Part shown: positions 16,951 through 25,295 of the stretch, in pieces
How the letters are laid out: every line of letters begins with the position of its first letter
Position numbering within the stretch: position 1 is the stretch's first letter
Assembly: GCF_018070345.1 (NCBI RefSeq)
Contig: NZ_JAGPXX010000016.1
Coordinates: forward strand, 62,001-126,000
Direction of reading: 5' to 3'
DNA: 64,000 nucleotides
Source of the DNA: Streptomyces sp. F63
GTDB lineage: Bacteria; Actinomycetota; Actinomycetes; Streptomycetales; Streptomycetaceae
Notes under the pieces: model-generated
The model's database searches: none
What the model saw: only the letters and a program-made list of their open reading frames with translations
What the model was told of the DNA's origin: nothing
Made by a program: the position numbers and the translations under genes

Positions 16951-17113
16951 GCCGCCCGGTGCCGCCGAGAGCCTTTGCGTCGGTCGCGGCGTGGTCGACG
17001 GCTTCTGGACGGCGCCCGGCGAAACGATCGGTGCGGTTCGGCCCCTGAACCGGAAAGGCCACCACCACCACCGCCGGCTGCCGGCCGCCGGACCGGCCGC
17101 CGAGCCGGGGGTC

Positions 17114-17662
17114 CTAGGCGGCACCCCCGGTGCCGAGCCGCCGCTCGAACCAGGCGACGTCCCAGTACCGGCCGAACTTCCGGCCCGCCTCGTGGAACGT
17201 GCCGACCCGGTTGAAGCCGAAGCGCTCGTGCAGCCGCACCGAAGCGGCGTTGGGCAGGGTGACCCCGGCGTAGGCGCGGCGGAGATCCTCGCCCTCCAGG
17301 ACCCGGAACAGCTCCGTGTAGAGGCGGGTTCCGACGCCGCGGCCACCGGCGCCGGGCGCGCAGTAGACGGTCACCTCGGCGGAGGTGGCATAAGCCGGCT
17401 TCGGACGGAACGGGCTGCTGGTGGCGTAACCGAGAATCCGGCCCCCGTTGTTGCCGGGCCCGCCCTCCACGGCAACCAAAAGGCGGTGCGGGCCGTCCTG
17501 AGGGTGGGAGAGCAGCCACGGGCGGCGTTGTCCGGCCGTGAAGGGCTCGGTGTCGAACGTGATGGGCGTCTCACGGACGTAGTGGTTGTAGAGGTCCGTC
17601 AGCTCCTGGAGATCCTGCTCCCCACCCGCTCTGACCTGGAGTTCTGTACACCGGCTCGCCAT
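17114..17662 (-). CDS. GNAT acetyltransferase, phosphinothricin acetyltransferase-like
   Basis: A 182-aa cytoplasmic N-acetyltransferase of the PAT/Bar group, which acetylates small amino-acid-like amines such as phosphinothricin. Features: DLQELTDLYNHYVRETPITF at the N-terminus, VTVYCAPGAGGRGVGTRLYT as the acetyl-CoA pyrophosphate loop, and the PAT-type FGFNRVGTFHEAGRKFGRYW. Start at 17662 has GGGGGAG just upstream. A PAT homologue next to hrdD is known in S. coelicolor, which supports conserved context. The true substrate is not shown by sequence. Confidence 0.85.
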   Translation of the reverse strand: MASRCTELQVRAGGEQDLQELTDLYNHYVRETPITFDTEPFTAGQRRPWLLSHPQDGPHRLLVAVEGGPGNNGGRILGYATSSPFRPKPAYATSAEVTVYCAPGAGGRGVGTRLYTELFRVLEGEDLRRAYAGVTLPNAASVRLHERFGFNRVGTFHEAGRKFGRYWDVAWFERRLGTGGAA

Positions 17663-17722
17663 TGCTCCCCCAGCTGTGGCCGGACAGGGTACTGCATGAT
17701 CGGGAAAACCGGCGGTCGGCAT

Positions 17723-17750
17723 GGGAATTCTGTCCGGATTCCAGTCGTTG
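17723..17750 (+). promoter_or_regulatory. SigR-type promoter of hrdD
   Basis: GGGAAT (17723-17728), 18-base spacer, GTTG (17747-17750). This matches the consensus of the thiol-oxidative-stress sigma factor SigR (GGGAAT-N18-GTT). It lies about 75 bases before the hrdD start codon. S. coelicolor hrdD is an established SigR target. Confidence 0.8.
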
Positions 17751-17825
17751 TTTCCATCGGAACGGGCACCCGGTTGGGTGTACGTCCGCCACAGACCGCG
17801 ACCTACTCATCGTAAGGGAGCACGC

Positions 17826-18851
17826 ATGGCAACCCGTGCCGTCGCCCGTCGTCAGCCTGCCGCCTCCGGTGCGGACGACCGGGCCAGCAGTGTTCGCGCC
17901 GTAGGCGAGATCGCCGATCGCGACCTGGTCGGCATGTACCTCGACGAGATCGCGCGCACGCCCCTGCTCGACGCCGCCAAGGAGGTCGAGCTCTCCCAGG
18001 CCATCGAGGCGGGAGTCTACGCCCGGCAGATCCTCGACGGAGACGCCGGTGCGGACGGCGGAACCGCCGGGCCCGAGGTCAACGCCGCCGGGGCGAGCCG
18101 CGAGGAACTGGAGGCGATCGCCGCCGAGGGCGAGCGCGCCAAGGATGTCTTCATCCGCTCCAACCTCCGGCTCGTCGTTGCCGTGGCGCGCCGCTACCCG
18201 CGCAGCGGGCTCCCCCTGCTCGACCTCATCCAGGAGGGCAACGCCGGCCTGGTGCGGGCGGTCGAGAAGTTCGACTACACCAAGGGCTTCAAGTTCTCCA
18301 CGTATGCCACGTGGTGGATCCGCCAGGCCATCACCCGCTCCATCGCGGACCAGTCCCGGACCATCCGGCTGCCGGTCCACCTGGTCGAGGAACTGGGACG
18401 TATCCGGCGCGTGCAGCGGGAGTTCAACCGCGAACACGGACGTGAGCCGGACCACTCCGAGATCGCCAAGGAACTGGGCGCCAAGGCCGACCGGATCACG
18501 GATGTGCTCGACTGGGCCCGCGACCCCGTGAGCCTCAACATGTCCGTGGATGATGAGGGCGAGACCCAGTTCGGCGACCTCCTGGAGGACACCTCCGCGG
18601 CCTCGCCCGAGCAGTCCGTGATGATCATGCTCCGCCGTGAAGGGCTGGACGACCTGATCGGCCAGCTCGACGACCGCACCGCGTCGATCATCAAGATGCG
18701 GTACGGCATGGACGACGGCAAGGAGCGCACGCTCACGGAAGTCGGCAGGCAGCACGGCCTCACCCGCGAGCGGATCCGGCAGATCGAGAAGCACGCCCTG
18801 CTGGAACTCAAGAAGATGGCCCGCGACACGGGCTTCGACGCGGCGGCCTGA
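17826..18851 (+). CDS. hrdD: Group 2 RNA polymerase sigma factor HrdD
   Basis: A 341-aa sigma-70 family protein. Region 1.2 (LVGMYLDEIARTPLLDAAKE), region 2 with the -10 recognition helix (FKFSTYATWWIRQAITRSIA), region 3 and region 4.2 (GLTRERIRQIEKHALLELKK) are complete. There is no long region 1.1, as expected for group 2. The N-terminus MATRAVARRQ is characteristic of HrdD. AAGGGAG precedes the ATG. It is non-essential in S. coelicolor and is controlled by stress sigma factors, in line with the SigR-type promoter upstream. Confidence 0.92.
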   Translation: MATRAVARRQPAASGADDRASSVRAVGEIADRDLVGMYLDEIARTPLLDAAKEVELSQAIEAGVYARQILDGDAGADGGTAGPEVNAAGASREELEAIAAEGERAKDVFIRSNLRLVVAVARRYPRSGLPLLDLIQEGNAGLVRAVEKFDYTKGFKFSTYATWWIRQAITRSIADQSRTIRLPVHLVEELGRIRRVQREFNREHGREPDHSEIAKELGAKADRITDVLDWARDPVSLNMSVDDEGETQFGDLLEDTSAASPEQSVMIMLRREGLDDLIGQLDDRTASIIKMRYGMDDGKERTLTEVGRQHGLTRERIRQIEKHALLELKKMARDTGFDAAA

Positions 18852-19118
18852 CGGCTGCCCCGCGGCGGGAACGGCCCGCTCCGCCGCTCTTCGCGCAGAG
18901 CCCCGGCGCCCCCCGGCGACCGGGGCTCCGCGCATGCCGCCCGGGGCCCCGGCGTGCCCGGGGGCCCTGATCGCCGGCTGCCGGCACACCGCGGGGCCCC
19001 CGTCGCTTCGTATGCCCGTTCCAGCCCGAGTGGGCCCGAGTGTGTTTACTTCCCTCTGTGCTGGCCGTATTCTGCCGACGAAACCACACAGTCGGGCATG
19101 GGACGGACGTCAGCCATC

Positions 19119-19880
19119 ATGTACGCACCGGAGCGTCAGCAGGAGATCCTGCGGCTCGCCCGCGAGAAGGGCCGAGTCGATGTCCCCTCTCTCGCCGAGG
19201 AGTTCCAGGTCACCGCGGAAACCGTCCGCCGCGACCTGAAGGCGCTCGACCGGGCGGGGCTGCTGCGCCGGGTGCACGGCGGGGCCATTCCGGCCGGGCA
19301 TCTCGACTTCGAGCCGGGCCTCGCCGAGCGCGACACCGTGGCGGCAGCCGAGAAGGACCGCATCGTGCGGGCCGCCCTCGCCGAGCTGCCTGCCGAGGGC
19401 AGCGTCATTCTCGACGCCGGCACCACCACCGCCCGCCTCGCCGCCGCCATCCCCCACGACTCCCCGCTCACCGTCGTCACCCACGCGCTGCCGATCGCCA
19501 CCCGGCTCGCCGACCACCCGGGTACCGCTCTCCACCTCGTCGGCGGACGGGTGCGGCATCGCACCCGCGCCGCCGTCGACGCCTGGGCCCTGCGTGCCTA
19601 CGGGGAGGTCACGGCGGATGTGCTCTTCCTCGCCACCAACGGCTTCTCCCCGGAGGGCGGTCTCACCACCCCCGATCTCGCCGAAGCGGCGGTCAAGCGG
19701 GCGGCGATCGCGGCCGCCCGGCGCGTGGTGCTGCTCGCCGACTCGGGGAAATACGGCCAGGAGCACTTCGCCCGCTTCGGAGACCTCTCCGACGCCGATC
19801 TGCTCGTCACCGACACGGGCCTCGACCCCGCGACCGCGCTCGCCATCGAGCGGCGCGGCACGGAGGTGATCCGCGCATGA
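19119..19880 (+). CDS. fruR: DeoR-family regulator of fructose utilisation
   Basis: A 253-aa regulator with an N-terminal winged HTH (RQQEILRLAREKGRVDVPSL, ETVRRDLKALDRAGLLRRVHGG) and a DeoR sensor domain for sugar phosphates (VILDAGTTTARLA, VLFLATNGFSPEGGLTTPD). It is first in a cluster with fruK and fruA and probably senses fructose 1-phosphate. An imperfect dyad upstream (GTGTGTTTAC near 19,039 and GAAACCACAC near 19,080) is a candidate operator. Its stop overlaps the start of a 78-codon bridging ORF. Confidence 0.9.
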   Translation: MYAPERQQEILRLAREKGRVDVPSLAEEFQVTAETVRRDLKALDRAGLLRRVHGGAIPAGHLDFEPGLAERDTVAAAEKDRIVRAALAELPAEGSVILDAGTTTARLAAAIPHDSPLTVVTHALPIATRLADHPGTALHLVGGRVRHRTRAAVDAWALRAYGEVTADVLFLATNGFSPEGGLTTPDLAEAAVKRAAIAAARRVVLLADSGKYGQEHFARFGDLSDADLLVTDTGLDPATALAIERRGTEVIRA

Positions 19881-20113
19881 GCCCCGCGGCCACCCACTGC
19901 CGGACGAGCACGCAGCCTCCCAACGCACCTCCCCGGCACGGCTGTTCGCTGCCCCTCCCCGGTACCGCCCCAGGTGGCCGCCTCCCCTCGGCGGGCTTCC
20001 CCCCGGCGGGCCTCCCCATGGACGGCCTCCCCACGGGCACCCTCTCCGCAGCGGGCCCTCCTGGACGCACCCGCGCACGGCCCGGCCTTCCCCCGCGGGC
20101 GGACCGCCCATGA
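19877..20113 (+). CDS. Pro/Gly-rich ORF bridging fruR and fruK (candidate)
   Basis: A 78-codon frame that begins in the ATGA shared with the fruR stop (19877-19880) and ends in the ATGA shared with the fruK start (20110-20113), filling the gap exactly. The product is low complexity, with a loose repeat (RLPSAGFPPAGLPMDGLPTG), and has no recognisable domain. The same arrangement occurs in the psp operon of this window. It may serve as a translational bridge; chance openness in high-GC DNA cannot be excluded. Confidence 0.4.
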   Translation: MSPAATHCRTSTQPPNAPPRHGCSLPLPGTAPGGRLPSAGFPPAGLPMDGLPTGTLSAAGPPGRTRARPGLPPRADRP

Positions 20114-21060
20114 TCCTCACCGTCACCCCCAACCCCAGCCTGGACCGGACCTATGAGGTGCCCGCCCTGGTCCGCGGGGCGGTGCTGCGCGCCACCACCG
20201 ACCGGACGGACCCGGGTGGCAAGGGCGTCAACGTCTCCCGTGCCATCGCCGCCGCCGGAGGCCGCACCGTGGCCGTCATGCCCCTCGGCGGTCCCGCCGG
20301 AGCCCTGGTCGCGGCCCTGCTCCGGGACGAGGGCATCCCGGTGGCGGAGGTGCCCGTCTCCGGCCGGACCCGCTCCAACATCTCCGTCGTGGAGTCCGAC
20401 TCCACCCTCACCAAGATCAACGCCACGGGGCCGGAGCTCTCCGCCGCCGAAGCGGAAGCGCTGCTGGAGAAGGTCCGCGAGCATGCATCCGGCGCCTCGT
20501 GGATCGCCTGCTGCGGCAGTCTCCCCCGTGGACTGCCGCCCCAGTGGTACGCCGACCTGGTCGACCGGGCCCATGGAGCCGGCGCCCGCATCGCCCTCGA
20601 CACCTCCGGCCCCGCGCTGACCGCCGCGCTCACCGCCCGGCCCGACGTGGTCAAACCGAACGCCGCGGAACTGGCCGAGGCCGTGGAGCGGCCCCTCGCC
20701 AGCATCGGTGACGTGGTGGAGGCGGCGCGGGAACTGCGCGACCGGGGAGCCCGCACGGTCCTGGCCAGTCTGGGCGCCGACGGGCAACTGCTGGTCGACA
20801 GCTCCGGGGCCCGCTACGGCACCGCCCGGGCCGTCACCGTGCGCAGCAACGTGGGAGCCGGTGACGCCTCGCTGGCCGGCTTCCTCGGCGCGGGCGGGGA
20901 GGGGCCCGCGGCTCTGGCGGCGGCCCTCGCCCACGGCGCGGCGGCCGTCGGACTGCCCGGCAGCGTCATGCCGTCCCCCGCCGACCTCGACCTTTCCGCG
21001 GTCGTGACGACCGCGGACCCGCCCCTCGGCCATCCGCTGACGGAACCCGCGGCCCCCTGA
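20110..21060 (+). CDS. fruK: 1-phosphofructokinase
   Basis: A 316-aa PfkB-family kinase that converts fructose 1-phosphate to fructose 1,6-bisphosphate. N-terminal substrate motif MILTVTPNPSLDRTYEV and GGKGVNVSRA; the C-terminal PfkB signature with the catalytic Asp is SNVGAGDASLAGFLG. It works directly after the fructose PTS encoded by the next gene. Start ATG 20110 overlaps the bridging ORF stop. Confidence 0.93.
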   Translation: MILTVTPNPSLDRTYEVPALVRGAVLRATTDRTDPGGKGVNVSRAIAAAGGRTVAVMPLGGPAGALVAALLRDEGIPVAEVPVSGRTRSNISVVESDSTLTKINATGPELSAAEAEALLEKVREHASGASWIACCGSLPRGLPPQWYADLVDRAHGAGARIALDTSGPALTAALTARPDVVKPNAAELAEAVERPLASIGDVVEAARELRDRGARTVLASLGADGQLLVDSSGARYGTARAVTVRSNVGAGDASLAGFLGAGGEGPAALAAALAHGAAAVGLPGSVMPSPADLDLSAVVTTADPPLGHPLTEPAAP

Positions 21061-21114
21061 ACCACCCCCCGTCCCCCAGCCGCCCCCGGCGGTGCGTGAG
21101 CAATGGAGCGCGAG

Positions 21115-23301
21115 ATGAGTGAGCTGATCACCGAAGAACTGGTCGACCTCGGACTGCCCGCCGCCTCCGGGGCGGAGGCGGCGCGGGAACTCGCCGAGCG
21201 GATGGCTGCCGCCGGGCGCATCACCGATCTCGACGGCTTCCTTGCCGACGTCGCAGCCCGCGAGGAACAGATGCCGACCGGACTGGAGGGCGGCATCGGC
21301 ATACCGCACTGCCGCAGCGCCCATGTCACCGAACCCACCCTGGCGTTCGGACGCAGCGCAGCGGGTGTCGACTTCGGCGCTCCCGACGGACCCGCCGACC
21401 TGATCTTCCTGATCGCCGCACCGGCCGGCGGTGACGCCGACCATCTGTCGATCCTCTCCACACTGGCCCGGCGCCTGATGGACGCGTCCTTCACCGAAGC
21501 CCTCCGTGCGGCCGCGGACCCGGCCGGGGCCGCGGCCCTGATCCGCGGTGAACGGCCGGTTCCGGCCGCCGGAGCCGCTCCGGCGGCCGAGTCGGCCCCC
21601 GCCCCGGCCGCCCCGGCCGCCCCGGCCGCCCCGGCCGGCACCGGACCGGCAGCCGCCCGGCGGGACGAGACCGGAAGCGCCGCCGAGGCGCCCCACGAGG
21701 CCGTACCCGGGCAGGGCAGGGAGCGCGGCAGCGAACCGCCCGACCCGTCCGAACCGTCCGGGCAGTCCGGTCCCGCGGCGGGCACCCCACCCGACGCACG
21801 GCCCTTCCGCATCGTCGCCGTCACCTCCTGCCCGACCGGCATCGCCCACACCTACATGGCGGCCGAGGCGCTGCACCAGGCCGGCAGGGACGCCGGGGTG
21901 GAACTGGTGACGGAGACGCAGGGCTCCGCCGGGTTCCGCAGACTGGACCCGGCTGTGATCAACGCCGCCGACGCCGTGATCTTCGCCCACGATGTGGAGA
22001 TACGGGAGAAGACCCGGTTCGCGGGGAAACCGACCGTCGACACCGGCGTGAAGGCCGCGATCAGCCGCCCCGCCGAACTGGTCGCCGAGGCCCGGGCCAA
22101 GGCCCGGCGCGGCGAGACCACGGCCCCGGCCGTACCCGGTGCGGCAACGCCCGGTGACGCCGGCGGGGGAAGCCGGGAAGAAGGAGCCGGCTCGCAGCTG
22201 CGCCGCTATCTGATGAGCGGTGTCAGCTACATGGTGCCGTTCGTCGCCGCCGGCGGACTCCTCATCGCCCTCTCCTTCGCGCTCGGCGGCTACGACATCA
22301 CCGAGGCGAAGCCGGTCACCGAGCACTTCGTCTGGACGGAGGCGGTCAGCTGGGCCGCTCTGCTCCACCAGATCGGCGGCGCCGCCTTCGGCTTCCTCGT
22401 GCCCGTCCTGGCCGGATACATCGCCTACGGCATGGCCGACCGGCCGGGACTCGTCCCCGGCTTCGTCGGCGGAGCCGTCGCCGTCACCGTCGAAGCCGGT
22501 TTCCTCGGCGGTCTGGTCGCCGGCCTGATCGCGGGCACGGTGGTCCGGGGCATCCAGCGGATCGGGATTCCGGCGGCCCTGCGCGGCATCATGCCGGTGC
22601 TGGCGATTCCCCTGCTCGGTTCCGCTGCCGTCGGCTTCCTCATGTTCGTGGTGATCGGTGAGCCCGTCGCCGCGCTCCAGCGCGGACTCACCGGGTGGCT
22701 CGGCGACCTCTCCGGCTCCCATGCCGTCATCCTGGGAGCCGTGCTCGGTCTCATGATGTGCTTCGACCTCGGTGGACCGCTCAACAAGGTCGCGTACACC
22801 TTCGCCGTGGGCGGTCTCGCCGACGCGAACAGCGGGAGCCTCAAGGTCATGGCCGCGGTGATGGCGGCCGGTATGGTCCCGCCGCTGGCGATGGCGCTCG
22901 CCACGATCCTCCGGGCGAGGCTCTTCACCACCGCGGAACGCGAGAACGGCAAAGCGGCCTGGGTTCTGGGCGCCTCCTTCATCACGGAGGGCGCGATCCC
23001 GTTCGCCGCGGCGGACCCGCTGCGCGTCATCCCCTCCGTGATGGCGGGCGGCGCGGTCACCGGTGCGCTCTCCATGGCGTTCGGCGCCACCCTGCGAGCA
23101 CCGCACGGCGGGGTCTTCGTGGTTCCCCTGATCAGTGGGCCGCTGCTCTATCTGGTGGCCGTCGCCGCCGGTACGGCTTCCGCGGCCGCTCTGGTCGTCC
23201 TGCTCAAGGAGATACGGGGCCGGACTCCGCGCCGGGCGGACGGCCCGGAGCACACCGCACCGGGCGGCGAGGCGCAGCGGGCCGAGGCCGCCGCGCGCTG
23301 A
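21115..23301 (+). CDS. fruA: Fructose-specific PTS enzyme IIABC
   Basis: A 728-aa membrane permease that imports fructose and phosphorylates it at C1. Order: IIA with phospho-His65 (GGIGIPHCRS), a Pro/Ala-rich linker (about 150-225), IIB with phospho-Cys near 239 (VTSCPTGIAHTYMAAEAL), and the IIC channel from about residue 362 (YLMSGVSYMVPFVAAGGLLI) with eight or more membrane segments. The ATG at 21115 is preferred over the one at 21103 because GGAG lies six bases before it. It forms the operon end with fruR and fruK. Confidence 0.93.
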   Translation: MSELITEELVDLGLPAASGAEAARELAERMAAAGRITDLDGFLADVAAREEQMPTGLEGGIGIPHCRSAHVTEPTLAFGRSAAGVDFGAPDGPADLIFLIAAPAGGDADHLSILSTLARRLMDASFTEALRAAADPAGAAALIRGERPVPAAGAAPAAESAPAPAAPAAPAAPAGTGPAAARRDETGSAAEAPHEAVPGQGRERGSEPPDPSEPSGQSGPAAGTPPDARPFRIVAVTSCPTGIAHTYMAAEALHQAGRDAGVELVTETQGSAGFRRLDPAVINAADAVIFAHDVEIREKTRFAGKPTVDTGVKAAISRPAELVAEARAKARRGETTAPAVPGAATPGDAGGGSREEGAGSQLRRYLMSGVSYMVPFVAAGGLLIALSFALGGYDITEAKPVTEHFVWTEAVSWAALLHQIGGAAFGFLVPVLAGYIAYGMADRPGLVPGFVGGAVAVTVEAGFLGGLVAGLIAGTVVRGIQRIGIPAALRGIMPVLAIPLLGSAAVGFLMFVVIGEPVAALQRGLTGWLGDLSGSHAVILGAVLGLMMCFDLGGPLNKVAYTFAVGGLADANSGSLKVMAAVMAAGMVPPLAMALATILRARLFTTAERENGKAAWVLGASFITEGAIPFAAADPLRVIPSVMAGGAVTGALSMAFGATLRAPHGGVFVVPLISGPLLYLVAVAAGTASAAALVVLLKEIRGRTPRRADGPEHTAPGGEAQRAEAAAR

Positions 23302-23400
23302 GCCGAGGACCGGAACGAGAAACGCGAGGAGCCGGGGACGGAGGGCGCGGAGCCGGGGAGCGCGGGGGACGGGAAACGGACATAGCCGTACTCTGGACAC

Positions 23401-23583
23401 ATGAACACCCCCGCACCCGGTTCCGCGCCCCGCGACCCGGCCGACTCCCTTGTGTTCGACGATCCGCTCGCGCAGCCGTCGGCCGATGACACCGACAGCG
23501 GCTGGGGTGAGCGGCCGGCGAGCGGCGGCAGCGCCGCCGACCTCGCCCGGTTCCTGGACGAGAAGCCGCCGCACCACATCTGA
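23401..23583 (+). CDS. Small conserved actinobacterial protein
   Basis: A 60-aa acidic protein with DDTDSGWGE in the middle and FLDEKPPHHI at the end, a type of small protein common in Streptomyces with no known function. TACTCT ends seven bases before the ATG and no ribosome site is visible, so the mRNA may be leaderless. It is convergent with mscL. Confidence 0.7.
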   Translation: MNTPAPGSAPRDPADSLVFDDPLAQPSADDTDSGWGERPASGGSAADLARFLDEKPPHHI

Positions 23584-23645
23584 CCCCGCCCCCGGACCCG
23601 CCGGCCCCACCGTTCCGGATGCGCGGGGGCGCCCGCGAGTGCCGG

Positions 23646-24134
23646 TTACTCCCGGCCGGGAACCGGTGAACCCGAGCCGCCCCGCTGGGCGACCAACTCG
23701 TCGCGGATCTCCCGCAGCAGCACGATCTCGGCGGCCTCCGCCTGGGCCTGCTTCTCCTCCACGGCCTTCTGCCGGGCTGCCTTGCGGGCGAGGAACTTCG
23801 CCATCGGCAGCACCATGAGGAAGTAGACGACCGCCGCGGTGATCAGGAAGCTCAGCGTGGCGCTGAGCACGGTGCCCCACATGATCGGGATGCCCCGGAT
23901 GACCTCGCCCGACGCCTGATCGGTCTTGCAGGGGCCGTCGAGACAGGAGCGGTACCGTTCGAGGTCCTTGGTGCCGAAGGCTCCCACCACGGGATTGATG
24001 AGTCCCTTCACCACCGAGTTGACCACGTTGGTGAAGGCGGTACCGATAACGACCGCCACCGCGAGGTCGATGACGTTCCCCCGCATGAGGAAGGCCTTGA
24101 AGCCCTCCCACACGCTCTGCTTGTCCTCGCTCAA
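23646..24134 (-). CDS. mscL: Large-conductance mechanosensitive channel MscL
   Basis: A 162-aa channel that opens under hypo-osmotic membrane tension. N-terminal helix and TM1: FKAFLMRGNVIDLAVAVVIG, TAFTNVVNSVVKGLINPVVG; periplasmic loop with two cysteines (SCLDGPC), unusual for MscL; TM2 around WGTVLSATLSFLITAAVVYF; cytoplasmic helix rich in Lys/Glu/Ala. TTG start at 24134. The upstream gene on the same strand is a Pro-rich membrane-anchored protein. Position near ruc/galU/glp fits conserved actinobacterial order. Confidence 0.93.
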   Translation of the reverse strand: MSEDKQSVWEGFKAFLMRGNVIDLAVAVVIGTAFTNVVNSVVKGLINPVVGAFGTKDLERYRSCLDGPCKTDQASGEVIRGIPIMWGTVLSATLSFLITAAVVYFLMVLPMAKFLARKAARQKAVEEKQAQAEAAEIVLLREIRDELVAQRGGSGSPVPGRE

Positions 24135-24236
24135 GGAGCGTCTTTCCCTTCGGTGAGTCGGAAACCGATGTTCCTGTTCCGGGGCGGTGCGACGGCAATG
24201 GTGGACGGAGCGGGCACGCCCTGTCCAGCGGGGAAC

Positions 24237-24857
24237 TCATCGCTCGGCGAGCGTGCCGACGACGGGCACCGAGAGCACCGCGGCTGCCAGCGTCAGGGCG
24301 ACCGGCCGGCTCCGCCGCACGGCGCTCCGCGCCCACCACCGGCCGCCGCCGAGCCGCAGCGGTCCGAACTGCGGCACATGCCGGGGCGGGGGAACCGGCC
24401 GAGGCGGCCCGACCGGCACCGTGCCGCTCCATTCCCGGCCGCCCCCGCTCCACGGGCGCCCGTCCCCGCGCCCGCACCCGTTCCTTCCCCCGTGTTCCCG
24501 CCCGCGGTCGGCAGGGGAGAGGGGTGGGCCGCCCGTGCTCCAGCCCGCCGCCCGGCCGCCGCCCGCCCGGGCGGCGCCGGACTGCCGGGCCCGGCCGCGC
24601 GGCCGGGCACTGGCGTCCGGACCCGCGGGGGGCGGAGCCGCGGGGTCCGGAGCCGCGGGACACGGCCGTTCGGACCGGTGGCGCGGCCCGGTCGGCGGGG
24701 GCAACAGCCAGGTGTCCCGGCCGAGCCCGGGCGGCGCGGCGGGCTGTTCCCCGTGTGTGGGGTGCGCGGTGGGCTGCGCGGGCACGGAGGCGTGCCGGAC
24801 CGGGGCAAGGGCTCCGGACAGGGCGAGGCGCTCGGGGCTGCCGGTGTACTCGGACAT
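24237..24857 (-). CDS. Hypothetical Pro/Gly/Arg-rich protein with one C-terminal hydrophobic segment
   Basis: A 206-aa frame. Residues 1-160 are low complexity (Pro, Gly, Arg); the end is RSRPVALTLAAAVLSVPVVG followed by TLAER and a stop. In many streptomycetes the gene before mscL encodes a protein whose hydrophobic segment is followed by a SAF/CpaB-like domain. Here the frame stops right after the hydrophobic segment and only about 100 bases remain before mscL, so a truncated SAF protein is plausible. That comparison is from memory. No function is proposed. Confidence 0.45.
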   Translation of the reverse strand: MSEYTGSPERLALSGALAPVRHASVPAQPTAHPTHGEQPAAPPGLGRDTWLLPPPTGPRHRSERPCPAAPDPAAPPPAGPDASARPRGRARQSGAARAGGGRAAGWSTGGPPLSPADRGREHGGRNGCGRGDGRPWSGGGREWSGTVPVGPPRPVPPPRHVPQFGPLRLGGGRWWARSAVRRSRPVALTLAAAVLSVPVVGTLAER

Positions 24858-24937
24858 GAGGGTCACCACCTGCGGTGTGAGGGCCGGTCTCGTTTCCGCC
24901 CTCACGATGCACGGGTTTCGCTCCCGCCGCCGGAGCC

Positions 24938-24964
24938 TGTGGACAACCGACGGGTTGTGGACAA
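24938..24964 (-). promoter_or_regulatory. Pair of perfect DnaA boxes
   Basis: TGTGGACAA at 24938-24946 and again at 24956-24964, i.e. TTGTCCACA on the minus strand, both in the same orientation and 18 bp apart. This is the preferred Streptomyces DnaA box. The pair lies 81 bases upstream of the start at 24857, in the gap behind mtnP. Confidence 0.75.
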
Positions 24965-25175
24965 CCCGCTCACCCACAGGAGCCCCACCGGTGGCGAGGA
25001 GGCAGCCCCGCCACCTGTTCAGGCACCCGGCCTCCGGGCCTCCGACGCCAAGTGCCCGGCGCCTCGCCGCCCGACCCGTGCCGGATCCCGGTAAGCCGGG
25101 CACGGCGAACCGAGGGCCGGGAGCGAGGGCCGGGAGCGAGGCGCCACGCGAACCGCGCACGGCGGACCATCCGGA

Positions 25176-25231
25176 CCCGAAACCCGAAACCCGAAACCCG
25201 AAGCCCGAAACCCGAAGCCCGAAACCCGAAG
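25176..25231 (+). repeat. Tandem heptamer array (CCCGAAA/CCCGAAG, 8 units)
   Basis: Eight uninterrupted CCCGAAR units, alternating A and G at the last position after the third unit, then decaying into CCCGAG. The period of 7 makes all frames read a 7-residue repeat. It lies about 65 bases after the mtnP stop. Confidence 0.9.
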
Positions 25232-25295
25232 CCCGAGCCCGCCGGACGCCGACCCGTGCACCCCGCGAGCCCCTGCCCGTGAGCAAGGCAAGCCG

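Larger units (their letters stand above)
24858..25295. other. Intergenic region with DnaA boxes and a heptamer array
   Basis: 438 bases between mtnP (stop at 25296) and the Pro-rich gene. Contains the two DnaA boxes, a direct repeat GGGCCGGGAGCGA (about 25,111-25,140) and the CCCGAAR heptamer array. No gene is supported. Confidence 0.5.

Noticed and set aside
19807..24912. A 1,701-codon open frame on the minus strand opposite fruR, fruK and fruA
   Set aside because: Codon-phase shadow of GC-rich genes on the other strand. The genes it covers have clear domains and ribosome sites; the antisense product is low complexity with no domain.
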